Shown here one piece after another: positions 8,163 through 16,677 of a stretch of 64,000 bases of DNA. The stretch's first letter is position 1. Each line of letters opens with the position of its first letter. Source of the stretch: Acetobacter sp. (GTDB taxonomy: Bacteria > Pseudomonadota > Alphaproteobacteria > Acetobacterales > Acetobacteraceae); assembly GCF_022483985.1 (NCBI RefSeq), contig NZ_JAKVME010000001.1, positions 1,364,001-1,428,000 on the forward strand. The letters are read 5' to 3'. The notes beneath the pieces are model-generated. The model was not told the origin of the DNA and did no database searches. It saw only the letters and a list, made by a program, of their open reading frames with translations. The position numbers and the translations under genes are program-made.

Positions 8163-9506
8163 ATGAGTCCACTCTTCGCTGTTTCCCTGACCACCGGAGC
8201 GATTTTCAGTATTGTCCTGCTGATTGCCCGCTTCCGCCTAAACCCCTTCATCGTGCTGTTCGTCACTTCGATTGTCATTGCGCTGATCGCGGGGATGCCG
8301 GCCGACAAGGTGGTCGGATCATTCGAAAATGGAGCAGGTCACGTGCTCGGGCATGTGGGAACCGTCATCGCCCTTGGCACCATGCTGGGGAAAATGCTGA
8401 CCGAGTCAGGCGGTGCGGATCAGATTGCCCTGACGATCTCCCGACGAGCGGGTCGCAGGCATGCGGACTGGGCGATGATGGTCATCGGCCTGCTGGTCGG
8501 GCTGCCTGTCTTCTTTGAAATCGGCTTCGTGCTGCTGATCCCGATCGCCTTTGTGCTGGCGGCACGGACCAACACCCCGCTTCTGCGGATCGCGCTGCCG
8601 ATGGGGGCTGCCCTTTCCGTAACACACGCCCTGATTCCGCCTCATCCGGCGGCCCTGCTCGCCGTCAGCGCCTATCACGCCAATATCGGCAAAACCATTT
8701 TCTACGGGCTGCTTGTCGGTATTCCCACCGCCATCATTGCCGGGCCGCTTTTCGGACGCTTCGCAGCCAGCCGTGTGCCTCTGCTCGAAGAAAATCCGCT
8801 GGCCGCGCAGTTTGTCAGCACCGAGCCTCCTGACAACATGCCGGGCTTCGGCGTAACGCTGCTGACCATTCTTTCACCGGTCATTCTGATGCTTCTGGGC
8901 TCCTGTGCGGATTTCATCGCGGCTCCGCGTACCCCCCTGAATGTCAGCCTGCATTTTCTCGGCAATACGGTCATCGCCCTGACTCTGGCGACCATCCTCT
9001 CCTTTTACGTTCTTGGTCTGGCTCGCGGTTTTTCACGAGAGACCATTCTTCGTTTCTCAACGGAATGTCTTGGACCGACAGCCCTGATCATGATTCTTGT
9101 CGGAGCAGGTGGCGGTTTTGGAAAGGTTCTCATCGATAGCGGCATATCGGACGCGATCACTCACGCGGCTCTGGGGGCTCACATGCCGCTGCTGGTTCTG
9201 GCGTGGCTATTGGCGGTGATCGTCCGTGTGGCCTGCGGCTCCGCGACCGTCGCCATGGCCACGGCTTCTGGCGTGGTCGCGCCTATTCTCAGCCACGCGC
9301 CATCCATGTCTCCCGAACTGATGGTTCTGGTGACGGGCGCCGGTTCCGTGGCGCTTGGCCCGATGAATGACGCCGGTTTCTGGCAGATCAAGGAATATCT
9401 GGGTCTGACGGTGCCGCAGACGCTCAAGACATGGTCGGTTCTGGAGACGCTGATTGCTGTGTGCGGACTGGTTTTCTGTCTGATCGTCTCGCTGTTTCTG
9501 CCCTGA
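8163..9506 (+). CDS. GntP-family gluconate:H+ symporter
   Basis: This 447-residue integral membrane protein has about 12 hydrophobic segments. The typical GntP core is present: GTMLGKMLTESGGADQIA followed by GLPVFFEIGFVLLIP, and later RVACGSATVAMATASG. It should import gluconate or a related sugar acid by proton symport. This is sensible in an organism that makes gluconate in the periplasm with the glucose dehydrogenase encoded at 44-47 kb. It stands alone; no gluconate kinase is adjacent. The exact substrate within the family is not determinable. Confidence 0.9.
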   Translation: MSPLFAVSLTTGAIFSIVLLIARFRLNPFIVLFVTSIVIALIAGMPADKVVGSFENGAGHVLGHVGTVIALGTMLGKMLTESGGADQIALTISRRAGRRHADWAMMVIGLLVGLPVFFEIGFVLLIPIAFVLAARTNTPLLRIALPMGAALSVTHALIPPHPAALLAVSAYHANIGKTIFYGLLVGIPTAIIAGPLFGRFAASRVPLLEENPLAAQFVSTEPPDNMPGFGVTLLTILSPVILMLLGSCADFIAAPRTPLNVSLHFLGNTVIALTLATILSFYVLGLARGFSRETILRFSTECLGPTALIMILVGAGGGFGKVLIDSGISDAITHAALGAHMPLLVLAWLLAVIVRVACGSATVAMATASGVVAPILSHAPSMSPELMVLVTGAGSVALGPMNDAGFWQIKEYLGLTVPQTLKTWSVLETLIAVCGLVFCLIVSLFLP

Positions 9507-9851
9507 AAAGTTGCCGGGCTGACTTCCCCCTCACGCCGGAGCTGACGCCGTAAAAAGACTTCGGTCTCCACTGGGCGACAACACGACGCCTCCCGCCTCC
9601 GGTTCCCGGTCCAGAAGCGCAATCCTGCAATGCTCCACAAGCAGGATCAGGAAATTTTCACATATCCGGGTCTTTTTCAGAAAATTCTCCAACCGGAAAT
9701 GACCATTTCAATACAATTGATGCACGTCAAGGACATCGTTTTTTTCATCATGAAATAATCATCAATACCGAGTGGGCGCTACGCGAGCCCCTCCCTCCTG
9801 AGGGAGGTCTGTGAATCCGGAACGCCAATTCCAGAAAATGGATATTGATCA
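9507..9851. other. Intergenic region between gntP and pntAA
   Basis: No gene is supported. The region holds an FNR-like site (9717-9730), then a GC-rich hairpin CCTCCCTC/GAGGGAGG (9790-9807) that would sit in the 5' leader of the pnt mRNA. A TTGATCAA palindrome at 9845-9852 abuts the pntAA start codon. A roughly 60-codon minus-strand open stretch near 9528-9715 has no start or motif. Confidence 0.45.
9717..9730 (+). promoter_or_regulatory. FNR/CRP-type binding site upstream of pntAA
   Basis: TTGAT-GCAC-GTCAA differs at one base from the FNR consensus TTGAT-N4-ATCAA. It lies 121 bases before the pntAA start in the only long gap of this region. Acetic acid bacteria carry FNR-type regulators, and control of transhydrogenase expression by such a protein would link redox state to NADPH balance. 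The site is read from sequence; occupancy is inference. Confidence 0.5.
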
Positions 9852-11033
9852 ATGAGCCTTAACATCGCTGCGATCAGGGAGAGAGAGCAGGGTGAGCGAC
9901 GTGTTGCGCTCATTCCTCTGGTGGCCCAGCGTCTTCAGCATCTGGGCTGCACTACAGCACTCGAAGCCGGGGCCGGTGCTTCTTCCTTCTATCCTGATGC
10001 AACCTACACGGACACGACGATACAGAGCGATGTCGGCGCCCTGCTCGCCAACGCCGACATCGTCCTTGCCGTCAATCCACCCGCCCCGGACATGATCGCC
10101 CAGATGCGACCCGGCTCGATCCTGATATCCTTCATCTACGGGCGCAATCATCCGGATGTGGTCAAGGCGTTGCTGGCGCAGAAGATCACCTGCTTCGCCA
10201 TGGAGCAGATTCCCCGTATCAGCCGGGCGCAGGCCATGGACGCGCTCTCCAGTCAGGCCACGCTGGCCGGGTATTACGCCGTCCTGCTCGGCACCGTTCA
10301 CATGCCGAAGATTCTTCCCATGATGACCACCGCCGTCGGCTCCCTGCGAGCCGCTCAGGTGCTGGTGATGGGGCTCGGCGTCGCGGGCTTGCAGGCTCTG
10401 GCCACAGCAGGCCGTCTGGGTGCTGTGACCGAAGGCTATGACGTCCGGCCCGAGACGAAAGAAGAAGCGCACTCGCTTGGTGCGAAGTTCGTCGAGACGG
10501 GGGTGGATGCCACCGGTCAGGGGGGTTACGCCCGCGAGTTGACGGAAGACGAGAAGGCGAAGGTCAGAAGCGTCCTGTCCGATCATATCGCGCACGCCGA
10601 TCTGATCGTCACCACGGCCGCCGTGCCGGGCCGGAAAGCGCCACGCCTGATCGACGCCGAGCAGATTTCGAAAATGAAACCCGGCTCCGTCATCATCGAC
10701 ATGGGTGCGGAAGGCGGCGGCAACTGTGAAGGGACTATCGCCGGTCAGACGGTTCAGGTCGGTCCCGCTCTTCTTGTCGGTCCGGTGAATCTGCCCTCCT
10801 GCCTCTCCGAGCAGGCCAGCGAGCTCTATTCAAAAAACATTCTGAATCTGCTTCAGCAGATCATCAAGGACGGAAAACTGTCTCTCGACATGACGGACGA
10901 GGTGATCGCCAAGACACTCGTCACACACGACGGACAGATCACCAACGACGGTGTGCGTGAAGCGGTCGAGGGGCCTGTCCCCGCTTCGACACCGGCTCCC
11001 GGCACGACGCCGACCACGGGATCGAAAGGGTAA
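9852..11033 (+). CDS. pntAA: NAD(P) transhydrogenase subunit alpha 1
   Basis: This soluble NAD(H)-binding domain I of the proton-translocating transhydrogenase (393 residues) transfers hydride between NADH and NADP+. The alanine dehydrogenase/PNT fold is clear, with the nucleotide-binding segment VLVMGLGVAGLQALATAGRLGA and the conserved YDVRPETKEEAHSLGAKF. The alpha subunit is split into two polypeptides, as in Rhodospirillum-type enzymes. The C-terminus is a Pro/Thr/Gly linker. The ATG has no strong Shine-Dalgarno sequence and sits in a TTGATCAATG context. pntAB follows after 4 bases. Confidence 0.95.
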   Translation: MSLNIAAIREREQGERRVALIPLVAQRLQHLGCTTALEAGAGASSFYPDATYTDTTIQSDVGALLANADIVLAVNPPAPDMIAQMRPGSILISFIYGRNHPDVVKALLAQKITCFAMEQIPRISRAQAMDALSSQATLAGYYAVLLGTVHMPKILPMMTTAVGSLRAAQVLVMGLGVAGLQALATAGRLGAVTEGYDVRPETKEEAHSLGAKFVETGVDATGQGGYARELTEDEKAKVRSVLSDHIAHADLIVTTAAVPGRKAPRLIDAEQISKMKPGSVIIDMGAEGGGNCEGTIAGQTVQVGPALLVGPVNLPSCLSEQASELYSKNILNLLQQIIKDGKLSLDMTDEVIAKTLVTHDGQITNDGVREAVEGPVPASTPAPGTTPTTGSKG

Positions 11034-11037
11034 TCCA

Positions 11038-11367
11038 ATGCCAGTGACATCCATGACTTTCATCATAGCGCTTTATATTTTCATGCTGGCGGCCTTCACC
11101 GGATATGTCGTCATCAGCCGCGTGCCTTCGATCCTGCACACGCCGCTGATGTCAGGCTCCAACTTCATCCACGGCATTGTCGTCGTCGGCGCTCTCAGCG
11201 TGCTGCTGTCCGCCACGAATATCCCCGAACAGGCCATCGGTTTCATCGGCGTGATGTTCGGGGCAGGCAACGTGATGGGTGGTTATGTCGTCACGGACCG
11301 GATGCTGGCCATGTTCAAGCCAAGCACACAGAAGCCTGAGCAGAAAGCACAGGACGGAAAGGCCTGA
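11038..11367 (+). CDS. pntAB: NAD(P) transhydrogenase subunit alpha 2
   Basis: This 109-residue membrane subunit supplies three or so transmembrane helices of the proton channel. The signature ISRVPSILHTPLMSGSNFIH is canonical for the family, as is GFIGVMFGAGNVMGGYVVTDRML. The start at ATG 11038 gives normal family length; the open frame extends upstream into pntAA but without conservation. It lies 4 bases after pntAA and 3 bases before pntB, so the three genes form one translational unit. Confidence 0.95.
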   Translation: MPVTSMTFIIALYIFMLAAFTGYVVISRVPSILHTPLMSGSNFIHGIVVVGALSVLLSATNIPEQAIGFIGVMFGAGNVMGGYVVTDRMLAMFKPSTQKPEQKAQDGKA

Positions 11368-11370
11368 GCC

Positions 11371-12798
11371 ATGAGCGCTATTGATTATATCATCGGCCTG
11401 AGCGGTCTTGTCGCTTCCGGACTGTTTATCTATGGCCTCAAGGGCATGTCCTCTCCTGTGACGGCGGTGCGCGGCATCGTCATCGCAGGCTGGGGCATGG
11501 CTTTTGTCGTCGCCATCGCCTTTCTTCAGGCGTTCAACGTCCCTGACGAAGTGCTGCCGCACCTGCCCGTCAATCTCGGACTTGCGGTGCTCGCGCTGCT
11601 GCTTGGCGGAGCATGGGCAGGCTGGAAAGGCAAAACCGTCGCCATGACGGCCATGCCGCAGATGGTGGCCCTGTTCAACGGAATGGGCGGTGGTTCCGCT
11701 GCCGCCATTTCGGCGCTCGCGCTCATGCGTCATGACGAGACGGATTGCCTGCATCTCGGCGTGACGGCTCTCGGCGGACTGATCGGCTGTATCTCGCTGA
11801 CCGGCTCACTGGTCGCGTGGGCCAAGCTGGACGGGCGCATGAAGAACCCTATCCGCTTCCCCGGACAGCAGATTTTCAATCTTCTGGTATTCGTCACGAT
11901 CCTCGGTCTGGCTCTGCTGACAGTGACCACTCAGGGACAGGACGCGCCTGACCCCCGCTTCTTCTCGCTTCTCTTCTTTGTTGCCGCACTGTTCTTCGGC
12001 ATCTGCATGACCGTGCCGATCGGGGGCGCGGACATGCCGGTGGTGATCTCGCTCTACAATGCTTTCACGGGTCTGGCCGTCGGTCTTGAAGGCTATGTCA
12101 TGGCCGATCCGGCCCTGATGATCGCCGGTATGGTGGTCGGTTCCGCCGGCACGCTGCTGACACTGCTCATGGCCAAGGCGATGAACCGTTCGATCGCCAA
12201 CGTGCTGTTCAGCAATTTCGGCTCGTCTTCCGGCGAGGCCGCCGGTGGTCCGCAAGGCAAGATGAAGTCCACGGAGCCATCCGACGCCGCCGCCACGATG
12301 CGCTACGCGTCCAGCGTGATCATCATTCCGGGCTACGGTCTGGCCGTGGCTCAGGCGCAGCAGAAGCTGTACGAGATGGTGAAGATGCTTCAGGCCGCTG
12401 GCGTGGACGTGAAGTTCGCGATCCATCCGGTCGCCGGTCGTATGCCGGGACACATGAACGTGCTGCTCGCCGAAGCCGGTGTGCCCTACGACATGATCTA
12501 CGACATGGACGACATCAACGACAGCTTCAGGACGACCGATGTCGCGCTGATCATCGGCGCGAACGACGTGGTCAATCCCTCCGCTCGCACCGACAAGTCC
12601 TCGCCGATTTACGGCATGCCCATTCTCAATGCGGATCAGGCGAAGCAGGTGTTTGTCATCAAACGCGGTCAGGGCACCGGCTATTCGGGCGTTCAGAATC
12701 CGCTGTTCTTCCTCGACAACACGACGATGGTCTTCGGCGACGCGCAGGCGGTTCTGGGCAAGATGGTCGAAGCGCTCAAGGCGCTCGGCACCAACTGA
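11371..12798 (+). CDS. pntB: NAD(P) transhydrogenase subunit beta
   Basis: This 475-residue subunit combines about nine transmembrane helices with a C-terminal NADP(H)-binding domain III. Domain III motifs are intact: IIPGYGLAVAQAQ, HPVAGRMPGHMNVLLAEA and the loop GANDVVNPSARTDKSSPIYG. With pntAA and pntAB it forms the complete proton-translocating transhydrogenase. An alcohol dehydrogenase follows after 43 bases and is probably co-transcribed. Confidence 0.96.
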   Translation: MSAIDYIIGLSGLVASGLFIYGLKGMSSPVTAVRGIVIAGWGMAFVVAIAFLQAFNVPDEVLPHLPVNLGLAVLALLLGGAWAGWKGKTVAMTAMPQMVALFNGMGGGSAAAISALALMRHDETDCLHLGVTALGGLIGCISLTGSLVAWAKLDGRMKNPIRFPGQQIFNLLVFVTILGLALLTVTTQGQDAPDPRFFSLLFFVAALFFGICMTVPIGGADMPVVISLYNAFTGLAVGLEGYVMADPALMIAGMVVGSAGTLLTLLMAKAMNRSIANVLFSNFGSSSGEAAGGPQGKMKSTEPSDAAATMRYASSVIIIPGYGLAVAQAQQKLYEMVKMLQAAGVDVKFAIHPVAGRMPGHMNVLLAEAGVPYDMIYDMDDINDSFRTTDVALIIGANDVVNPSARTDKSSPIYGMPILNADQAKQVFVIKRGQGTGYSGVQNPLFFLDNTTMVFGDAQAVLGKMVEALKALGTN

Positions 12799-12841
12799 CA
12801 ACGGGCTGCCACGGCAGTCGCTACAGGAAAGAAACAGTGTG

Positions 12842-13870
12842 ATGGCAGGCAAGATGAAAGCGGCTGTAGCCCATGCTTTTGGCCAACCGCTCACCATTGA
12901 GGAACTGGATATTCCGGAGATCAACTCCAACCAGATTCTGGTGAAGATGGACGCATGCGGCGTCTGTCATACGGACCTCCATGCCGTGCGGGGCGACTGG
13001 CCGAGCAAACCGACCCTGTCCTTCATTCCGGGTCACGAGGGCGTCGGCCATGTCGTTCAGGTCGGCAGCAATGTAAGCTGGATCAGGGAAGGCGACTATG
13101 TCGGTGTCCCCTGGCTCTACTCCGCATGCGGTCACTGCGAACACTGTCTTGGAGCGTGGGAGACGCTGTGCGAGAAGCAGCAGGATACCGGTTATTCAGT
13201 GAACGGCTGTTTTGCCGAGTATGTGGTGGCCGATCCGAACTATGTCGCCCATATCCCAAAAGGAGCTGACCCGCTCCAGATCGCGCCGGTTCTGTGCGCC
13301 GGGCTGACGGTCTACAAGGGCCTGAAAATGACCGACACGAAGCCCGGTGACTGGGTCGCCATTTCGGGTGTCGGCGGGCTTGGTCAGATGGCCATCCAGT
13401 ACGGCGTCGCCATGGGTCTGAACATGATCGCCGTTGATATTGACGACAACAAGCTGGCCACAGCGAAGGAACTGGGAGCGGCTCTGGCCGTTAACGCAAA
13501 GGACACTGATCCCGCCGCCTTCGTGCAGAAGGAAGTGGGCGGAGCCCATGGCGCTCTGGTCACGGCTGTTTCCCGTATCGCCTTTTCGCAGGCGATGGGT
13601 TATGCACGTCGAGGTGGAACAATCGTTCTCAATGGCCTCCCTCCGGGCGATTTCCCGGTATCGATCTTCGATATGGTCATGAACGGAACGACAATCCGAG
13701 GTTCAATTGTGGGCACGCGGCTCGACATGATCGAGGCGCTGTCCTTCTTTGCAGACGGGAAGGTACATACGGTTGTGAAGCCGGAGAAACTGGAGAACAT
13801 CAACCGTATCTTTGACGATCTGGAGAACGGCCGTATCGATGGACGCGCCGTTCTGGACTTCCGGAACTGA
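12842..13870 (+). CDS. adhP: Zinc-dependent alcohol dehydrogenase, AdhP type
   Basis: This 342-residue medium-chain dehydrogenase should interconvert alcohols and aldehydes with NAD(P)H in the cytoplasm. Catalytic zinc ligands are C42 (CGVCHTD), H65-E66 (GHEGVG) and C152. The structural zinc is held by C96, C99, C102 and C110 (CGHCEHCLGAWETLC). The cofactor loop is GVGGLG (176-181). The start at ATG 12842 is set by AGGAAAG upstream; the frame also runs back into pntB without conservation. Its position directly after pntB suggests that alcohol oxidation feeds the same nicotinamide pool the transhydrogenase balances. Confidence 0.93.
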   Translation: MAGKMKAAVAHAFGQPLTIEELDIPEINSNQILVKMDACGVCHTDLHAVRGDWPSKPTLSFIPGHEGVGHVVQVGSNVSWIREGDYVGVPWLYSACGHCEHCLGAWETLCEKQQDTGYSVNGCFAEYVVADPNYVAHIPKGADPLQIAPVLCAGLTVYKGLKMTDTKPGDWVAISGVGGLGQMAIQYGVAMGLNMIAVDIDDNKLATAKELGAALAVNAKDTDPAAFVQKEVGGAHGALVTAVSRIAFSQAMGYARRGGTIVLNGLPPGDFPVSIFDMVMNGTTIRGSIVGTRLDMIEALSFFADGKVHTVVKPEKLENINRIFDDLENGRIDGRAVLDFRN

Positions 13871-13876
13871 GCCCGA

Positions 13877-13899
13877 CCGCGTCTCTTTCAGGGACGCGG
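13877..13899 (+). terminator. Hairpin between adhP and the aldehyde dehydrogenase gene
   Basis: CCGCGTC (13877-13883) pairs with GACGCGG (13893-13899) across a 9-base loop. No T tract follows, so it is more likely a partial attenuator or mRNA-stabilising hairpin than a full terminator. Confidence 0.4.
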
Positions 13900-13936
13900 C
13901 GTCTTCACTGCACGGCGAGAAGAAAGGAACTGGGCA

Positions 13937-15328
13937 ATGGCCTACGCAACGGTAAACCCATTCACCAACGAAGAAATCAAGGTGTTCCCGACCGCGACGG
14001 ATGCCGAGATCGACACAGCGCTCGATTCCGCTCACGCTGCGTTCCTGTCATGGCGCACGACTTCTTTTGCGGAACGCGCGAAAGTGATGCAGAAGGCCGC
14101 TGACCTGCTGCGCGCCAACATCGACGAATACTCCAAGCTGCTGACCCTCGAAATGGGTAAGGTCTTTGGGGAAGCCAAGGCCGAGACGGAGCTGTCCGCC
14201 GCGATCTTCGAATATTACGCAAAGAACGCCGAAAAGCTTCTGGTTGCCGAGGAACTGCCGGTCGCCAGCAAGGACGAAGGCCGCGCGAAGATCATCCACC
14301 AGCCGCTGGGCGTTCTGCTCGCCGTCGAGCCGTGGAACTTCCCGTTCTATCAGGTCGCCCGCATCATCGCGCCGCAGCTTTCCGCCGGTAACACGGTCGT
14401 TCTGAAGCACGCATCCAATGTGCCGCAGTGTGCCGCCGCCATGGACAAGCTGATGATCGAGGCTGGTCTTCCGAAAGGCGCGTTCCAGAACCTGTATCCG
14501 ACGCATGATCAGGTGTCCCGTATCCTCGCCGACCACCGCGTCTGCGGTCTCGCCCTGACGGGTTCGGAAGGTGCAGGCTCCCGTCTGGCAGCCGAAGCTG
14601 GCAAGGCGCTGAAGAAGTGTACGATGGAGCTTGGCGGCGCTGACGCGTTCATCGTTCTTGAAGACGCCGATCTTGAGAAGACCGTGAAATGGGCCGTATT
14701 CGGTCGTCACTGGAACGCCGGTCAGGTCTGCGTGTCTTCCAAGCGCATGATCATCGTTGACGCTGTTTATGACGAATTCATGAAGCAGTATCGCGAAGGC
14801 GTTGCGAAGCTGAAGATGGGCGATCCGATGGACCCGGCCACCACGCTGGCGCCGCTGTCTTCCCAGAAAGCTGCCGACGATCTGAAGAAGCAGGTTGAGG
14901 GCGCTGTCGCCGCCGGCGCGAAAGCGGAAGAGATTCCGCTGGAAATGCCCAATGCCGGTGCGTTCTTCCGTCCGGTCATCCTGAGCGAAGTGAAGGACGG
15001 CAATCCCGCGATGCGTGAGGAGTTCTTCGGCCCGGTTTCCATGATCTTCCGCGTGAAGGACGAAGCCGAAGCCATCCTCATGGCCAATGACAGCCCGTAT
15101 GGCCTTGGCGGTTCGGTCTTTACGAAAGACGAAGCCCGTGGCGTCCGTGTTGCAGAGCAGATCGAAACCGGCATGGTCTACATCAACCATCCGACGATGG
15201 TGAAGGCCGACCTGCCGTTCGGCGGCGTTCTGCGCTCCGGCTTCGGTCGTGAACTGATCGGTCTCGGCATCAAGGAATTCGTCAACCACAAGCTGGTTGA
15301 CGTTGTCGATATCGACGCACCGTTCTGA
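13937..15328 (+). CDS. NAD(P)-dependent aldehyde dehydrogenase, succinate-semialdehyde dehydrogenase-like
   Basis: This 463-residue member of the aldehyde dehydrogenase superfamily has catalytic C265 in NAGQVCVSSKR and the general base E231 in MELGGAD, 34 residues apart as usual. The substrate-pocket region AVEPWNFPFYQVARI is typical of the family. Length and sequence style fit the short (about 460-residue) succinate-semialdehyde dehydrogenase group (GabD/Sad). The location after adhP suggests it could take the aldehyde made there. The true substrate is not known. A strong terminator lies 50 bases downstream. Confidence 0.9.
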   Translation: MAYATVNPFTNEEIKVFPTATDAEIDTALDSAHAAFLSWRTTSFAERAKVMQKAADLLRANIDEYSKLLTLEMGKVFGEAKAETELSAAIFEYYAKNAEKLLVAEELPVASKDEGRAKIIHQPLGVLLAVEPWNFPFYQVARIIAPQLSAGNTVVLKHASNVPQCAAAMDKLMIEAGLPKGAFQNLYPTHDQVSRILADHRVCGLALTGSEGAGSRLAAEAGKALKKCTMELGGADAFIVLEDADLEKTVKWAVFGRHWNAGQVCVSSKRMIIVDAVYDEFMKQYREGVAKLKMGDPMDPATTLAPLSSQKAADDLKKQVEGAVAAGAKAEEIPLEMPNAGAFFRPVILSEVKDGNPAMREEFFGPVSMIFRVKDEAEAILMANDSPYGLGGSVFTKDEARGVRVAEQIETGMVYINHPTMVKADLPFGGVLRSGFGRELIGLGIKEFVNHKLVDVVDIDAPF

Positions 15329-15377
15329 ACAGTGCGTCCGGAGGCAGGAGAGTCATCCCCCGCCTCCGCACAATCCG

Positions 15378-15412
15378 ATCCGGTTTTCCTTCGCGGGAGA
15401 ACCGGATTTTTT
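15378..15412 (+). terminator. Rho-independent terminator after the pnt-adh-aldehyde dehydrogenase cluster
   Basis: ATCCGGTT (15378-15385) pairs with AACCGGAT (15400-15407), followed by a run of T residues to 15412. It closes the 9.85-15.3 kb transcription unit. Confidence 0.85.
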
Positions 15413-15687
15413 GTATCTCCTGATTGGCTGCCACATCGCGTGAACTTGACGCGCGACCGGGAACTCCATCAGTCTGGCGGAACACCCAGCCGGAAACACC
15501 GCTCGATCCGCATGGAACGTGCGACTTCAAAACCATCCGCGCCATCGTGCGGCAGATGCCTTTAGAGCCGCGCGTGATCAGGTGGACACCCCTCATCCCG
15601 GGATGAAACAGCCTGATCGCAGAAGGTTTCAGGGCCTGCTACATCTTCGTAATCTGAAGAAGACTCCATCGGAAAACGAGGTCTGAC
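15413..15687. other. Gap between the terminator and the DapA-family gene
   Basis: No supported gene. A roughly 60-codon plus-strand frame (15424-15606) and a roughly 100-codon minus-strand frame (15282-15596) carry no recognisable motif. The promoter of the next gene is presumably here, but no clear elements were seen. Confidence 0.4.
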
Positions 15688-16590
15688 ATGTCGATCTTTC
15701 ACGGTCTTTCGGCCTTCCCCATTACCCCTGCCGACGAACATGGCGAGGTCGATACGGATGGCGTCATGCGTCTGACGGCCCATCTGTCGGCCAACGGCGT
15801 GGATTCCATCGGTCTGCTGGGCAGCACCGGCACCTATGCCTATCTGAGCCGCGCCGAACGACGCCGTGCCACCAGCGCCGCCATCAAGGCAGTCGGCGGT
15901 AAAACACCTCTGATCGTGGGGATCGGCACGCTACGCACCGACGAGGCCCGGTACCTTGCATGTGATGCCGCTGCCGAGGGCGCAGACGGACTGTTGATGG
16001 CTCCTGTGTCCTACACGCCCCTGACACAGGAAGAAGCCTTTCAGCATTATGTCGCTGTCGCCGAAGCAACCTCCCTGCCGCTCTGTATCTATAACAACCC
16101 GACCACAACCCACTTCAGCTTTGGACGCAATCTGCTGGAAAGGCTGGCGGAGATTCCCAACATCGTCGCCGTGAAAATGCCTGCTCCGGCGGAAGGCATG
16201 GTCACGCAGGAACTGGCGGAGTTGCGTGACAGTCCGATTGGAAAATTCGTCATTGGGTACAGCGGAGACTGGATTGCAACCGAAGCGCTTCTGGCCGGAT
16301 GCGACGGATGGTTCAGCGTTCTGGGCGGCTTCCTGCCAAGGCTGGCCAAGGCGATGGTGACGGCGGCACAGGAAGGCGACGTTTCCACCGCAAGGCAATA
16401 TCAACAGGTTCTGGAGCCGATGTGGGCTCTTTTCCGTGAGTTCGGAAGTCTCCGTGTGGCCTATGCGGCAACGAACCTTTTAGGGCTGTCGGCTGCCCAG
16501 CCTCCGCGTCCTCTTCTACCGTTGGCCGCGAGTGATCAGAACAGGGTTTCCGAGGCGCTCCGGGCATGTCGTGAAATAATGGCTGAATAG
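15688..16590 (+). CDS. Dihydrodipicolinate synthase (DapA/NanA) family aldolase
   Basis: This 300-residue TIM-barrel lyase of the class I pyruvate-dependent aldolase family has the Schiff-base lysine K163 (VAVKMP) and the tyrosine Y135 in IYNNP. The pyruvate carboxylate loop reads GSTGTYAY instead of the usual GTTGE-S-T, so this is unlikely to be the lysine-pathway DapA. Catabolic members cleave or dehydrate 2-keto-3-deoxy sugar acids. The neighbouring sugar isomerase-like, Gfo/Idh/MocA and GMC genes make a sugar acid or keto-sugar substrate the better guess. A hairpin downstream separates it from the convergent minus-strand genes. Confidence 0.85.
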   Translation: MSIFHGLSAFPITPADEHGEVDTDGVMRLTAHLSANGVDSIGLLGSTGTYAYLSRAERRRATSAAIKAVGGKTPLIVGIGTLRTDEARYLACDAAAEGADGLLMAPVSYTPLTQEEAFQHYVAVAEATSLPLCIYNNPTTTHFSFGRNLLERLAEIPNIVAVKMPAPAEGMVTQELAELRDSPIGKFVIGYSGDWIATEALLAGCDGWFSVLGGFLPRLAKAMVTAAQEGDVSTARQYQQVLEPMWALFREFGSLRVAYAATNLLGLSAAQPPRPLLPLAASDQNRVSEALRACREIMAE

Positions 16591-16616
16591 CGCCCCTTGG
16601 GTTCAGCGGATTTTCA

Positions 16617-16651
16617 GCCCCTTTCGCTACATGTGCGGCAGCAAAAGGGGC
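16617..16651. terminator. Hairpin between convergent genes
   Basis: GCCCCTTT (16617-16624) pairs with AAAGGGGC (16644-16651) in the gap between the DapA-family gene and the convergent isomerase-like gene. There is no T tract on either side, so termination strength is uncertain. Confidence 0.45.
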
Positions 16652-16677
16652 ATCTGACCAGTTCAGATCGATGTATT

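Noticed and set aside
11806..12930. Long minus-strand open frame opposite pntB
   Set aside because: Shadow of pntB caused by codon bias; no recognisable domain.
14048..15289. Long minus-strand open frame (about 413 codons) opposite the aldehyde dehydrogenase gene
   Set aside because: Antisense to a gene with intact catalytic motifs; the predicted protein is low-complexity and His/Arg-rich.
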